From assembly GCA_025266875.1 (NCBI GenBank), contig JALLLT010000051.1, forward strand, positions 1-64,000: DNA of 64,000 nucleotides, given 5' to 3'. The notes beneath the pieces are model-generated. The model was not told where the DNA came from. It was given only the letters and a program-made list of their open reading frames with translations, and made no database searches. The position numbers and the translations under genes were made by a program. Shown piece after piece: positions 22,779 through 34,657 of the stretch. Positions within the stretch are counted from its first letter, which is position 1, and each line of letters opens with the position of its first letter. This DNA comes from Fennellomyces sp. T-0311. Taxonomy: Eukaryota > Mucoromycota > Mucoromycetes > Mucorales > Lichtheimiaceae.

Positions 22779-25700
22779 ATGCCATCCTATCGTTCTTGCC
22801 ACTGTAGTGAATGCAAGGGTGCCAAAAATCAGTTACCACGCACCATTGTGAATCATGTACTTCGAGATGAAGAGAGAGAGAGCTTAATATGCTGGTTGGC
22901 AATGGTATATAGCTATATATACAGAAAGCAGAACGACATTTGGATACACTGCTAACTGAAGTTCTTCCTGTAGCTAACGACGCTTCTGCTGTGAATGACA
23001 ACAGCACGTCTCTTACTGATAATGATGACAACAATTATCAAATGGAAGTCGACGATGGTATGCCATAAATTAGTATCGATTGTCTGTGTGAAGTTGCTAA
23101 AGCAAATTAGATCAAGGCCAGGCCGGATGGCTTGCTGACGATTTTCACGAATTTCACAATGAACAACAGCAGCAGCAGCAATCGATGCTGGAAGTTCAGA
23201 GAACCTACGATGCTGGAGGCTTCGCTGCTTTTGAGCAGGAGCATGTCCTGCAAACAGCTGAGGAAGCCGAAATGAAGATGTTTGAAGACGAGGATGACTT
23301 CCTTCCTGATGTGACTACAGCTGAAGAAGCTGTTCCCGAAAGTATGCTCAGTCTTAATTTATTCTGCGATTCCTCTTTCTGACATTTTTCTACATTAGAT
23401 CCTACGCCAATCCAAAATTTGCTCTACTTTATCACCTACTTCGCTTCGCTTTTCCACTTGCTCTCACTCACTGATAAGGCTGCAACGACGCTGCTTTATT
23501 TCTTCAACATGATATTGCCACTGTTCAGCAGCGATGCTGGCATCGCGGGTGCACCATCCACTGTGAAGAAAGCAATCGGCTTCGACCAGTACGCAAGTCA
23601 AGTCAAGCGGATTGTTGTCTGCTCTGAATGTCATAAAACGTATGATATGAATCGCGAAGAAGTTCCCTTTACATGTGACTATGTCCGCTATCTGAATCAC
23701 CCTTAGGAAAACCATCGCCAGCCATGCGGACACTCTCTGTTCAAGGATGCACGGAAGCAGCGACCACGGAAGGAATATGCTTACAGCAGCCTCAAAGCGC
23801 ATATCAAGCAGCTGTTTGCCCGCGAAGGCTTTGAAGAAAGCATCAACCTGTGGCGTAATCGCCAAGTGCTGCCAGACACTTATTCTGATATATATGATGG
23901 AGATATGTGGCATGCAATTCGCGATCCTGACGATGGTTCATGCAGTTATGTCCAGGACCACCGCTGAGCACTCCTTCTTACATTGAATATATTGACTGGT
24001 TTAACCCGTTCAAAGGATCCATGTATTCGTGTGATGCCATATATCTGACTATCAATAATCTTCCTCGTATGCAACGCTTCAAAAAAGAAAACGTTATTCT
24101 TGTTGGGATCATGCCGGGGCCAAAGGAACCATCCACATATGAGATCAATAATTATCTCAAGCCCCTCATTAACGAATTGGAAGAATTGTACCGGAGAGGA
24201 GTCAATGCTCCTACTGACAACCCAGACCTCGAAGATGATCATGTACGAGCAGCGTTGCTCAATGTCGCCTGCGATATACCTGCTGCAAGAAAGGTATGCG
24301 GCTTTCTAGGCCATATGAGTAGTCGTGCTTGCAACAAGTGTGATCGAACATTTGAGACCGTCGATGGCAGTGTGCAGTACTCTGGTTTCGCCACTATTTA
24401 CAACCAGCCAACTGCAGATCAAAACCGTGCTGCCGCCGCCGAATGGCTTAAAGCAATCACAAAGTCTGGCCAGGAAGAGAAGGAGAAGCAGTTTGGTGTA
24501 CGATGGTCGCAGCTGCACCGACTTTTGTACTTTGACGTAGTTAACTGCACAATCGTTGATTCAATGCACAACCTATTGCTTGGAACAACTGAGCATATGA
24601 TGAAGACATGGATCGATAATGGGGACCTTACCGACGAGCATATGCAGAGCATCAAGGCCAAAGTTGAATGCATCATCGTCCCGCCAAACTTTGATGTCTT
24701 AAAGACACAGAACATCTCGTCGTCTGAATTCTCGTTTATGAAGGCAGCAGACTGGAAAAGTTGGTGCCTAGTTTATTCGCCGTACCTGCTGCATGCGTTA
24801 CTTGACGAGACAAAGTTTGGCAACTGGATGAGTTTTGTCAATGCCTGCCGTTTGCTATTCAAGCCTTCGTTAACAAAAGCAGAGGTCGACAACGCTCACA
24901 CATTTATGCTCGATTTCTGCACAGAGTCCGAGGCGCTTTATGGCGGCAATAAAGTTACTCCAAACATGCATATGCACATCCACCTCCAGAAGACCATTCA
25001 TTCATTCGGTCCGGTATATGCATATTGGCTTTTTGGATTCGAACGCTATAACGGGATGCTTGGGAGGATCCAAACCAACCGCAAAGACTCCTTTGAAGTG
25101 ACCTTTATGAAACGGTTTATAGAACTTACTTTGTCGACAAACTTCATCAACTCGCCAAAGGCAAAAACTCGCCTCAATGTCCAACAACGAGAGTTTTTGA
25201 CACTTATGGCGAACACCCCACCATCCTCCACCATTGCTGCTCGCTTAAACTCGGCCGATGCCTTCAATATCCACGAGTTTACCCTTAACTCAACCCAGTT
25301 ACGCAACTCAACTGGCGCAGAAGTACTTCCTTCAGGCACTATTACAAGCAACTTCCAGTTCTGCAGTCTTGGACGCTCATTACTTTACCATGCACTTGTC
25401 CAGTATTATAATGTGACATACCACGGCCGCGTTAGCCACGGTGTATGCAATCATCTAAATCCGAAACCTGGATGCGTGATCGTCAATCCTGATATTGACA
25501 AGTTCATGTCACTGTCCCTCCAAGGATACCAGTATCAGTGTATTGAAGGAAGAGCCATTCGTGGGTCTTACATCTAAGCAATCTTTCTTCAAAGCAACAG
25601 CAACCACACTACTGCATACCCTGGGCAGGTCCAATTCTACTTCAGGCACAAGCAGATAATTGGCGGCCGCGAACAAGAGCATTAGTTTGCCTACGTTTGC

Positions 25701-25904
25701 TGGTACCTTTCCCATCCTACTGGTCAAAATTTTGAGACCGAAGACCTGTATGTATGGGATGAAGAGTTCGAAAAGATAAGCTTTCACTTCATACTTCCAG
25801 TTGCACGGATTTATTCGCCGGTTGCTATTGCCAAGTACAAAGCTACTGCACGTTCAAAACCGTGTATTCTTGTAATTCCAGTGCTAAAAAAAGTGCATGC
25901 ATAA
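22779..25904 (+). pseudogene. Tnp2-type CACTA transposase
   Basis: Begins with a Cys-rich start (CHCSECKG), then acidic linkers, a CSECHKTYD zinc pair (about 23620-23650), and the Tnp2 core: YIEYIDWFNPFKGSMYS, YLTINNLPRMQR, GIMPGPKEPSTY (about 23980-24140), VDSMHNLLLG (24556-24585), and a C-terminal ILPVARIYSPVAIAKYKA. Known introns include 23342-23398. It is broken by TAG 23704, a 1-nt shift near 23935, TAA 25575 and TAG 25683. Each stop would be CAG or CAA before a C-to-T change. The perfect termini but broken transposase imply it was moved in trans, or decayed after insertion. Confidence 0.87.
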
Positions 25905-25972
25905 ATTATTGTGGCAAAAAAAGCCCATGCCCAGCCCTCCACCCTACCAAGCTGGTTTTTTTTATTTTTCTT

Positions 25973-27067
25973 TTATCTAAATCTTCTATCGATCATCCAT
26001 GGTTTGAGCCCGTCTGGCTTTCCAACATCCACAATGTCGATCTCTCTATCTGCAGCACGAGTGCCACCCTTTCTACGACACAGTGTTTCTGGGGTTTCCT
26101 TTGCCTTCCTGTCCAGTTCGTCCAGCAGGTCATTAAACTAGTTAATTATAAACATCTTAATTACGCGTACTAACTTAATCCTCATTGCATTACCTCTTTA
26201 CTACGCCATCTTGGGCACTGAACGCGGTAGCTCTCACCATCAGTCTCATCACCTGAGGCGTATGCCTTAGAAAGTGCCCGCGCAATTTCTGCAATGGGCT
26301 GATTCAACTTGGTCGACATTTCCTGCCGGCAACGCTTGAATGTCGCCATTCTCTTACGAACCTTCTACAGGCTTGCGATTTCAGTACGTGTTTATGTCAA
26401 AGTGTTTATGACAAACTTCTCCTAGTCGCCCATTGCGCCGGCTCTTCATGTTTCTCGCAGCTCGCTGCGCTGAAGTCAGATTGACTTCTTGCGCAGTGTT
26501 GTGGAAGTTTTTGCGCACCATATTCTTCACCTTGCTAGTATAGTTCGTGATCTGCAGGAACTTATCGCGCTTTTCGTACAGTATATCGCGCAGCTTCTGT
26601 GCGATCTTGCTGTTGTGCCTGGTTCCGAATTTTGCCTGGTAGTCATATGCATTTTCTTCTGGATTATCCTGGACAAGTCCTTCATAAGCTATTCTTAGCT
26701 GTGACTATAGAGGTTATGTGTTAATGAATGATATTGATTTTCTGGTAGCAACCTGGTAACGTACACTTAGCTCAGGTTGCCTTCCATTGCAGTTATCATC
26801 GCTTTCTACCATGGTCGTTGGCAGTGGATCCGGTGTTGCTTGGGCTATAATAGGCAGAACTGACAGAGCAGACCTAACACTCTCTGCAATCAACGCTTTA
26901 AGAGTATCAGCATCTGCCTGACCACCAGTGATCCCGTTCTGGTTAGCCTCCAGGGCGCGCACACGGCTGTTCAGCTGCCTTTGCAACCGAAGCACACCGT
27001 CCAAAGTGATTTGCGGAGAGGTCGCAGATAGTGGGGATGGATTGTGGTTTTCGTCAGGAGCACACAT
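25973..27067 (-). CDS. Minus-strand CACTA accessory protein (about 310 aa)
   Basis: Four exons: 27067-26753, 26698-26417, 26364-26194, 26137-25973; spliced length is exactly 311 codons. The N-terminus is a predicted coiled coil (LRLQRQLNSRVRALEANQNG). The middle is basic and helical (HNSKIAQKLRDILYEKRDKF, VRKNFHNTAQEV) and the end has KPWMIDRRFR. It converges on the Tnp2 gene, 69 bp apart. Many CACTA elements encode a second DNA-binding protein that binds subterminal repeats (TnpA in En/Spm); this is a candidate for that job, by position only. No stop or frameshift is seen. Confidence 0.7.
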
Positions 27068-27374
27068 GGGTAGACTAAGTTTTAGGTAGTCAATAATAGA
27101 TAATTCAATCTGGATGTACATACTTCAGTAACGATGAAAAGTAAAAGTTTGTGACCTAAAAAGAGAACGAAGTTGAAGGTGTTGTCAATCGCTACAATTT
27201 ATACATAGTCGGATCCAAGCAGCTTTCTGTATTTCTGGACATTCCCATTTTGAGTGAAATATTTTGGCAACCTCAAAACAAGGAACTAAGACCCGCGGCT
27301 CTTTCACTCATATTTTTTTCGTTACTCTTATTCTTTACGCGTAAATCACAAATGCTCATTGAGGTTAGCAATGG

Positions 27375-30300
27375 GGCCCGGATAATATGGGTGGAGTCGC
27401 AGGAGCCAATAAAAAATCGTTTTTAACTGACCAATGAGAATTGCGTTATCAACGACAGTTGGCTGAGACGGGAGGAAAACAAGCTCAGCTGCTGACGCCT
27501 GGTAACAAAATTGCTTCTGCATAAGACGCGTCTACATCTAGTGTGTTCAATCTCAACAATGGGAAAACCAGTTCAGAAAAAGAAATCTAGACTCGGCCGC
27601 CCAACTGGGCAAACGAATAAAAAAGGTCATGGCGCCGGCAGACCGAAAAAGCATGTTAGGGGCCAAACAACTTTGTCGTTTGGACCTGAACCTTCGATCG
27701 CAGATGTCACCAATGGCGACGATCAGTCAGTCGCCAGCAGCAGCGACTCAGAAAACATTGAGGTGACAACAAAAACAGGAAATAATATCGAAAACGAAGA
27801 TAATGAGGCCGACGACACTGTATCACTGGGCAACTTGCTTTATAAGGACAATCGTTGGGCAGTAGAACAAGACACAGATCAAGTTCTGGAGAATTTCGAA
27901 GAGATGGACGAGTGGGAAGACGAACCTGATGAGAATTTGGATAGCGTCGAAGATTCTACTGAATCACATCCTACAGCTAGTATAATCGACAAGTATATAG
28001 GTGAATTGCGCACACGCATAATAGCCGATAAATGCGTTGCCGAATACAAAGAAGGCACATTTTGGGCGCGTCGCAAGGACCCATATTTCGCTTTGATCCA
28101 CAATCTCGATCCGTCACACGCATATCTTCCGCGCGTGTTTCTGTGGTTTCCTCATCATTTGCTAAACGATCTTGGCAAAGAATTGAAGTGTCCCAATTGT
28201 AAAGCCATATTGAACTCAAAGGGTCCCACAGAAACGGCGCGTAGGGTTGTCGATCTCGACAGGTAATTAGCAGAAGAATTTTTACACATATAACTGGTAC
28301 TAATATGTGGTTAAAGCTGCTTTTATATTTTGGGATGCCGTTACGAATGTACCACTAAAGGTTGCACACCTTCAAGTTATGTTAGTAACGACAAGCAAAT
28401 CATCCGCTCATTACCAAGGTTCTTGCAGTCGCAGTACCCAGGATATATGACGCATCGTGCCGGCTTATCTAAAGCTGTTGGCGACCTCTTGCGACCCTGT
28501 ATACAAAATTCTGTCGGACCGAAGCGCTTTCAAAGAATCATCCAGCAACTGCATTTGCTACGCCATTCTCGACTCGAGCTGCAGTATCTTCAGACTGCTT
28601 TTTTCCGAAAATCAAATCCTTTGGTTGACCAGACGTCAGATTCTACACTACAATCGTTTTCACCTTTCGAGGATCAAATGGGCTATGCAGGATATGTGCC
28701 ATCGCCACAATATTTTCGCTCTTTCTACACCAGTTACATGAACGAAATACGCCACTTGATTGACAAACAGATGCAAATTCTGGGCGGCAAGTATCTTAAA
28801 GGCGACCACTCCTTCAAAATCATCAAACGTATCAGTAGAATCAATGGCACACTGTCATTTACAGCACTTTATACCGTCGTGAACGAGTATGAAGAAGTGC
28901 GTATCCAGTTCCTCGTGCCGACTAAGTCTTTGTCTCACCTGAAACATGCCTTCGAAGCTATGCGCAATGCGTTTACCTTATATGGTCATGAACAGCCATC
29001 CATTTTTTTCACTGACAATGTCAAAGGAGACAAAGCATTTCTGGAGAGCATTTTCTCTTCGCTCAAAATCGATGTCGTTCCAGTCCAACGTCCAGAACCA
29101 GCAGATGAAGTAGAGAATGAGCTACCTCGTCTTGAAATACCATCGAATGTGCAAATTCAGTGCCTCACTCAAAGTGAAGAAATCCAAGCTGCGGCATTGG
29201 ATATTATGCACCAGACAAAAGTTGACACCGACGGCCAACCCACCCAGCAGCATTTCGTATGTGTTGGATTTGATTGCAAATGGCCGCTCCCTGAGGCAGG
29301 ACGATCACGCCAAAAAATTGCTACGATACAAATCACATGTGATGACATTGTCTACGTATTCTGCGTTAGTCGTCTTAGAGAGCTACCTTCAGCCCTGAAA
29401 GATGTACTTTCATGCCGGTTTATAATCAAAATAGGCAAGAAAGTGGATACGGATCTTAAGTACATCAGCCAAGATTTCAACGTGGCGTGCAACGGTGGCT
29501 GTGACATTGCTACTTATTGCAAGAGACAACACATTATCAATGACGCTAGAATGGGATTAGCTGACATATGTACCGTGGTTCTTGGTCATTATCTTCCAAA
29601 GGGCGATGTGCGAACAAGTGACTGGAGTGTCGCAACCTTGTCACAAGAGCAGGTTAACTATGCCGCTCTCGATGCATGGGCAGGGCTTCAAATCTACGAA
29701 GCATCCAAGGAATATGAATTTGTTGGTTTACCTGTTTTGCAATCATCAAAAGAAGGTAGACATTGTCTGAGAAAGGCAACGTCGAAATCATTCTTTTAAC
29801 GACAAAAAATAGGCACACATGTGTCATACCATGTAGGATCAGTAACGCAAATTGCTGCTTACAGAGAGATTGCCATGCAACAGGATAAATGCAACGGATC
29901 AAAAGTGGGAAAGCACGAAACCATTGTCAAAGTCAAACAAGTTGTTATTCCGGGTACCGTAGATGCTAGAGGAAAACCACTTGGCTCCTTTGAGAGTGTG
30001 CCGTTTGAAACTATTTTAAGACTATGCGATCTGCGTACTAGTCGTGCTGTTGAAGATGCCATTCCAACTGAACTCGCTCAGAATGCCGATGTAGGAGCTA
30101 TTACAGGTATTAATACTGTTTATCATTATGGGACTTTTGATTGCTTACTTCATTTCAAGACCAAGGGACAGAGATTATGTCCATCGAATCACAGCAGCAG
30201 AATAATCAAGGCCCTGATACAGAGACAGAAGATGCTGCATTCTGTAATGATACGAGCGATGGTAAATAAGGAATTCTAGATTCTACTACACTGGTGATAA

Positions 30301-32482
30301 TTTAATAACCACTTAATAATCACGTAGATGAAGTTGAATACCACTCTGAGGAGCATCTGCAAGGCTTCCACGGTCAAAATTTTGCTAATTCAGAAGTGGA
30401 TCAGGAAAGTTATCAGCATGGAAAAAATATTTTCCGTGAGCTGCCGAGTCATCCAGAGGCTAGAAATGTCATAAGGTCCAGAATTTTGAAGGATGTTTTT
30501 CATCTTATGGATATGATTAAGGTACCTCGAAGACATGGACTTGCAAATGACTTTTCGAAGAAGCTACGCGATGCACTTTTCATTGTGGATGAAGCTGACA
30601 AAGCAAACGTCGAAGCAGTACTCCACAAGCAAGGAACATCATAGAAGAGCAAGCTTCTAAAGAAACCTGATTGGATCTTTCGCCGCGTTAAACGTGAGTA
30701 CAAGAAATAATGCCAACACAAGTCGATAAGATGGACTTATGAATGAATATCTTTCTACATAGGTGTTGTTCCTCCCCCTGAAACTCTCTACCTAGATGTC
30801 CGGAACGTCTTTCAGAAATATGGACCAATGAAATGTGCAAAGACTGGTCGACCGCTGTTCGATAAGGAAGCTTGGAGACAGTCCAAAAATGTACTGAAAG
30901 CAATTCACGAAGGACAGGTGTCAGATCCTCCAGGATTTTCGTTCTACTATAAGATGGGTAAAGATAGTAATGGACTGACCCTCTACCGCTGCTGCCGTGG
31001 AACAAATTCACTTGAAGGAGGCATTCACCAAAATGTTATTCGTAAATTTGGATCGTTTGGCGCAAGCCCAGAGCTCGCAGATGCCTTACTTGCAGACTAT
31101 AGACTCCATCACAACATTGACGTAAGTATATCAATTAATAAGCAAGAGCATAGTTTCTGAGCGCATGGTATTTGCATTAGGTTGGTTCTGTTAATAGATA
31201 TGGCAAGGTGCATAAGGGACATTACGAACCGTGGCTTACTCAATCAATTGTTGGCCTGAGGGCAATGCTCGAACTTCCATTCGCATATAACGCTCCTGGA
31301 ATCCATCAACATGCCACATATCTTCAAAGCTCGGGTGAAACGTTTGGTATTGCTACGATACCCATTGCGCTTATGCAGCAATACGGAATTCGATCGATTG
31401 ATGATGGCAATACTTCCAATAACTCAACTTCATCAGTAACAGAAGAAGACTTAGCGTCCCTGGTCATATTGACTGGATCTACATTACAAAAACATGGCGC
31501 TCAGTACGAGTTTATCAGAAGAAAACAGAAAGCACGACATGCTATACTTCCTGTTCATACTGACGCTGAAAATCAGTTATTCGATACAATCATGCGAAGC
31601 AAATTTGCCCAGCATATCAATCAAGGAAAGCTGCCCAACTTCGATGAATTTTTAACGTACTGGAATCGAGATGACACCGTTGATGGAAAGCAGGTGTTCT
31701 ACAAAACACCGGAGCATTTACGAAGCTACTACAACACTTGGAAAGACAATAATAACATTGCAGCTTCAAAGAATGCCAACCGCGACACCATTCACGACAT
31801 TGAAGCCGAGTTAGACTCGCCCAATAGAAAGCGCTCCATCGCCAATGCACAGCAACCTTCTCCGCTGAAGATTCCTCGCATCATCATTAATCATCGACCT
31901 TCCATCGTTACTAAGCCTGCGAGACAACAAATGCCAAGAGCGATTGTACCCACGCCACTTCCTCAGCAGACATTGCAGCTACACCAAGTGACCCAACCGC
32001 CACTAACCACCAATCTACCTTTGTTCTCTTTGTCTTCGTTAGCATTACAACAGCAGCATTCTTCTACTGCTCAACAACGCTTTATCCAACCTTCCAATAT
32101 TGCACCCAGACCAGAACTTTTTGCTCAACAATCACAAAGTAGAACCTTTTTCAAAGATTTGCCACCACGGCGGAAGCCAAGTAGATGTAAAAAGTGCTTA
32201 CAAACTACTTGCCGAGGTGGATCGAAGCGAACCGATGAATGTCGACGTCAATATGGACCATAAAAGGACCCATTTTTAGCATAAATATACAACTTTTAGA
32301 TTTCTTTTATATAAAAATACAATCCATATCAAGCACACTTCTTTGTTTTATGATATATAGCTTATATTTAATATTCATCTCTTATGAGAAGCCTTGATTC
32401 ATTGCAAAATTGGCCCTCGCTACGCTTCAGGCCAATTTTGGAAAAATTAAGTCGCGTCAACTCCACCTATATTACCCGGGCC
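27375..32482. mobile_element. Exonuclease-bearing DDE transposon, copy 1
   Basis: 5,108 bp. Left end GGCCCGGATAATATGGGTGG; right end reading inward GGCCCGGGTAATATAGGTGG; about 22 of the first 25 bases match. AGCAATGG lies directly on both sides (27367-27374, 32483-32490), an 8-bp target duplication. One long gene fills it. It sits inside the CACTA element between the minus accessory gene and the right subterminal repeats. The 8-bp duplication excludes CACTA, Harbinger, Tc1 and Helitron; hAT, P, Merlin and Zisupton-like groups also make 8-bp duplications, but the protein does not look like those I know. Confidence 0.9.
27559..32263 (+). pseudogene. DDE-like transposase with embedded DEDD 3'-5' exonuclease, copy 1
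   Basis: Seven exons: 27559-28262, 28317-29755, 29813-30106, 30160-30261, 30328-30693, 30763-31121, 31181-32263; total exactly 1,449 codons. In order: Lys-rich start with GRP hooks; a Cys-rich domain (VFLWFPHH, CPNC at 211, CRYEC) resembling what I remember as DUF6729; an RNase-H-like region with GDHSFKI (Asp398) and FFTDNVKGD (Asp468); a DEDD exonuclease with GFDCKWP (Asp554), KVDTDLKYI (Asp614) and YAALDAW (Tyr683, Asp687); a segment RGTNSLEGGIHQ (Glu1053); and a C-terminal zinc module RCKKC...CRGG. The only break is TAG at 30642-30644 (codon 952), aligned with Trp in copy 2. Exo motif I has Lys where Glu is usual. Confidence 0.85.
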
Positions 32483-33563
32483 AGCAATGGCCTTTGCATA
32501 CAAAAGCACTAAAACATTTTAAGTTTATACGACAGCTTTCATAATTACTCGAGAGGTTAGTCATCAGGCTGTGCAAACTGAACGTCGCTTACAAAGCTTT
32601 AGGTTATGAGATAAAGCACTTGGGTAGGTACAGTTATGTATATATATATATTCCACAACACCTGAACATACAATACTAATAATTGCTGCCTGTAGTTCCG
32701 CCAAGATAAAGCTTCATCAGCATTATGGAATTCGCTCTTGATTAATGGTAAGGTACTTTGTATAGGTAGTTAACTTACAGTTTCGTTACATATGACAACG
32801 ATGATCCATGGACGTTACGCTACCTAGGTAAGCTTTTGGGGATAAACAGCCCAAACCCCACTGCTGATCAAACTTTTATAATATGCAGAATACCAGCTGA
32901 GGTATAAGGAACGTGGTAAGTTTTTGACTTTCTCTTCTATATGCTCCATTGACTAAGCTTGATTTTGACTTTTCTATATTACGACTGTGCATCATGGAAG
33001 CTTTGTTGATTTTGTTCTGAATAGCATGGAATTGATGTATCTTGTAGGAACGCTAATTTGACTACTCCATTCCTTTATGTGTCATCAAGCAAATCACTGT
33101 TACTGTTGGTATTTATCGTGTTTTCCTCACCAAATATACGTCTTAATAATCACACGTCTTTAAGCTTGATATGAAATGCCAATGCATATTATTGGTGTGG
33201 CAATGGCCTTCTCCCACCAACAGATCAAATCTTAATGGACTGCATCTGCGGCTGTGTTATGCAATCCTTGCATCTCATTGGTCTAATTATATAGTTTTGA
33301 ACATAGTTTAGCGCAGAAAGTGATACAAAAAGTAAATAAAAGTAGTAAACATATTTGGAAGAAAACGATATTTATACATTGGCTTCTTTTGGAGATCTAT
33401 AAGGTTCTCAGTCTAATAATAGATTCTTATAAGGATTTTCTTTGAATCTTTTAGACACTGAAAGGTTGCTGAAAGATTGAAGTTTCAGCGGCTGAAAGGT
33501 GTCTAAAATTGGATGACAGAATGCCTTTCAGCCATCTGAAAGATATCCTTTCTTGTAGTGAAC

Positions 33564-34196
33564 AGGTTTCTGCGCTTATTTCACTCCTTCATTAGTACAC
33601 AGCTACTTAGAAGCTTAAATACATTTTTATAAAAAAATTGCTACTGGCTGTCTTCCGTAAGGTCATCGTACTCGTTGTAGTTTGTCAGGATATCTGACAC
33701 CAGACGAAGGTTTGCTGATGCAAGATACTTTTGCAGCGTTGACGGGTTGATGGCGAAGTAATGACATGCCTGGCTCTTTTCCATGCAAACCTTAATGTTC
33801 TTAAAAAGAATGGAAACAACGTAATACTTCCCAACAGGACTAAGTAGAAGCTTTTGTGTTTTATAGAGGTCATTCATCGGAAAAGTGATTTAACCTTTAG
33901 GAGCGTTTGTAATCGATGAGCAGATTTATAACCTTGAGATAATATTTCTGACCCCGGAAAAGCTAAGGAAGGTCGTGAAGGTCACTAAGACATTTGCTAA
34001 TGTCGCAGTAAACAGGAGTTAATAAAAATATTTAGCAAACCCGCAAGATATAGAAAGAAGAGCAAAGAATATTCTAGTGCCTTCCCAGATTCGCAATAAT
34101 CTTTTACTGCTTTATAAGAGCTCTAAAATATCGAAAATACGAAACAGAAAATCATATACAATTTTAGATGATTTAGAATAGACAAAATGACCTTTT
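33564..34196. other. End of split accessory gene and spacer
   Basis: Holds the last coding bases of the accessory gene (to 33595), the small minus-strand gene below, and AT-rich DNA. Two genes converge here in the old CACTA element. Confidence 0.5.
33641..33877 (-). CDS. Small hypothetical protein (78 aa)
   Basis: Open single exon starting MNDLYKTQKLLLSPVGKYY, with an alpha-helical middle (CHYFAINPSTLQKYLASANL) and an acidic end. It lies between the 3' ends of two genes of the old CACTA element. No family recognised; could be a terminal exon or chance. Confidence 0.3.
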   Translation of the reverse strand: MNDLYKTQKLLLSPVGKYYVVSILFKNIKVCMEKSQACHYFAINPSTLQKYLASANLRLVSDILTNYNEYDDLTEDSQ

Positions 34197-34657
34197 TTAT
34201 TTCTTTCTACACGGTTTGCCTTTCTTATGAATGAGTTTCGGGAGCCGACCTTTGCAATGAATCCATGCGTGCAAATCAGTGTCACAATTCACTAAGTATT
34301 GCCTGTACGAGCCGTTTGTAGTTTGTGTTGCGAAGTCAGGTACGATGTATATCGAACGCATGATACTTTTCACTGGTACAAGAAACATGCCATGGTAGGT
34401 GAGTTCTGACGCTGGAGCGACGGGCTCAAGACCAGTTAGATGAGGATTCTTGAGTGCAGTGAACCGCTGTGCCTAACACAAGTCAAAGATAGTCTGCTTA
34501 TATAGCATTCTCAAAAACATCTGAGCTTGTGCATAGATTAGTTCTGTTGATCCGTCTGATGCCTTGGTCTTCAGTAGCACAAAGTCTTTACAACGATTTC
34601 CATGGTAAAGATCGTGCGCAAGGACTTTGTCTTCTATCTGTTTACCACTCGTGTCGT

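Larger units (their letters stand above)
21083..33560. mobile_element. CACTA (CMC/EnSpm) transposon, 12.5 kb
   Basis: Left end CACTGCAAAAAAGAGTATC, right end reading inward CACTACAAGAAAGGATATC, with AAC duplicated on both sides (21080-21082, 33561-33563): CACTA-type ends with the 3-bp duplication of the superfamily. Both ends are studded with CTGAAAG / CTTTCAG subterminal repeats (21100-21230, 33460-33550). It carries an accessory gene, a Tnp2 transposase, a minus-strand accessory gene, and, as a later insert, the exonuclease-bearing transposon at 27375-32482. Confidence 0.9.
20025..33595 (+). pseudogene. Accessory gene of the old CACTA, split by a CACTA insertion
   Basis: Exons about 20025-20102, 20159-20596, 20682-20919 and 20966-21082. 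The last exon is cut by the CACTA element and continues at 33564 (after the repeated AAC) for about ten codons to TAG 33593-33595. With one AAC removed the frame runs through without a break. The product would have a conserved-looking globular first half, a Lys/Glu-rich helical linker (EEKKLQKEG), an acidic patch and a C-terminal coiled coil (FLDAILKSEEEVKQLREELR). I do not recognise the family. Its position beside a Plavaka-like transposase suggests an accessory or DNA-binding protein of that element. The last exon is now displaced by 12.5 kb. Confidence 0.65.

Noticed and set aside
25862..26173. Plus-strand reading frames near the end of the Tnp2 gene
   Set aside because: They overlap the last exon of the minus-strand accessory gene, which has exact splice sites and a clean codon count.
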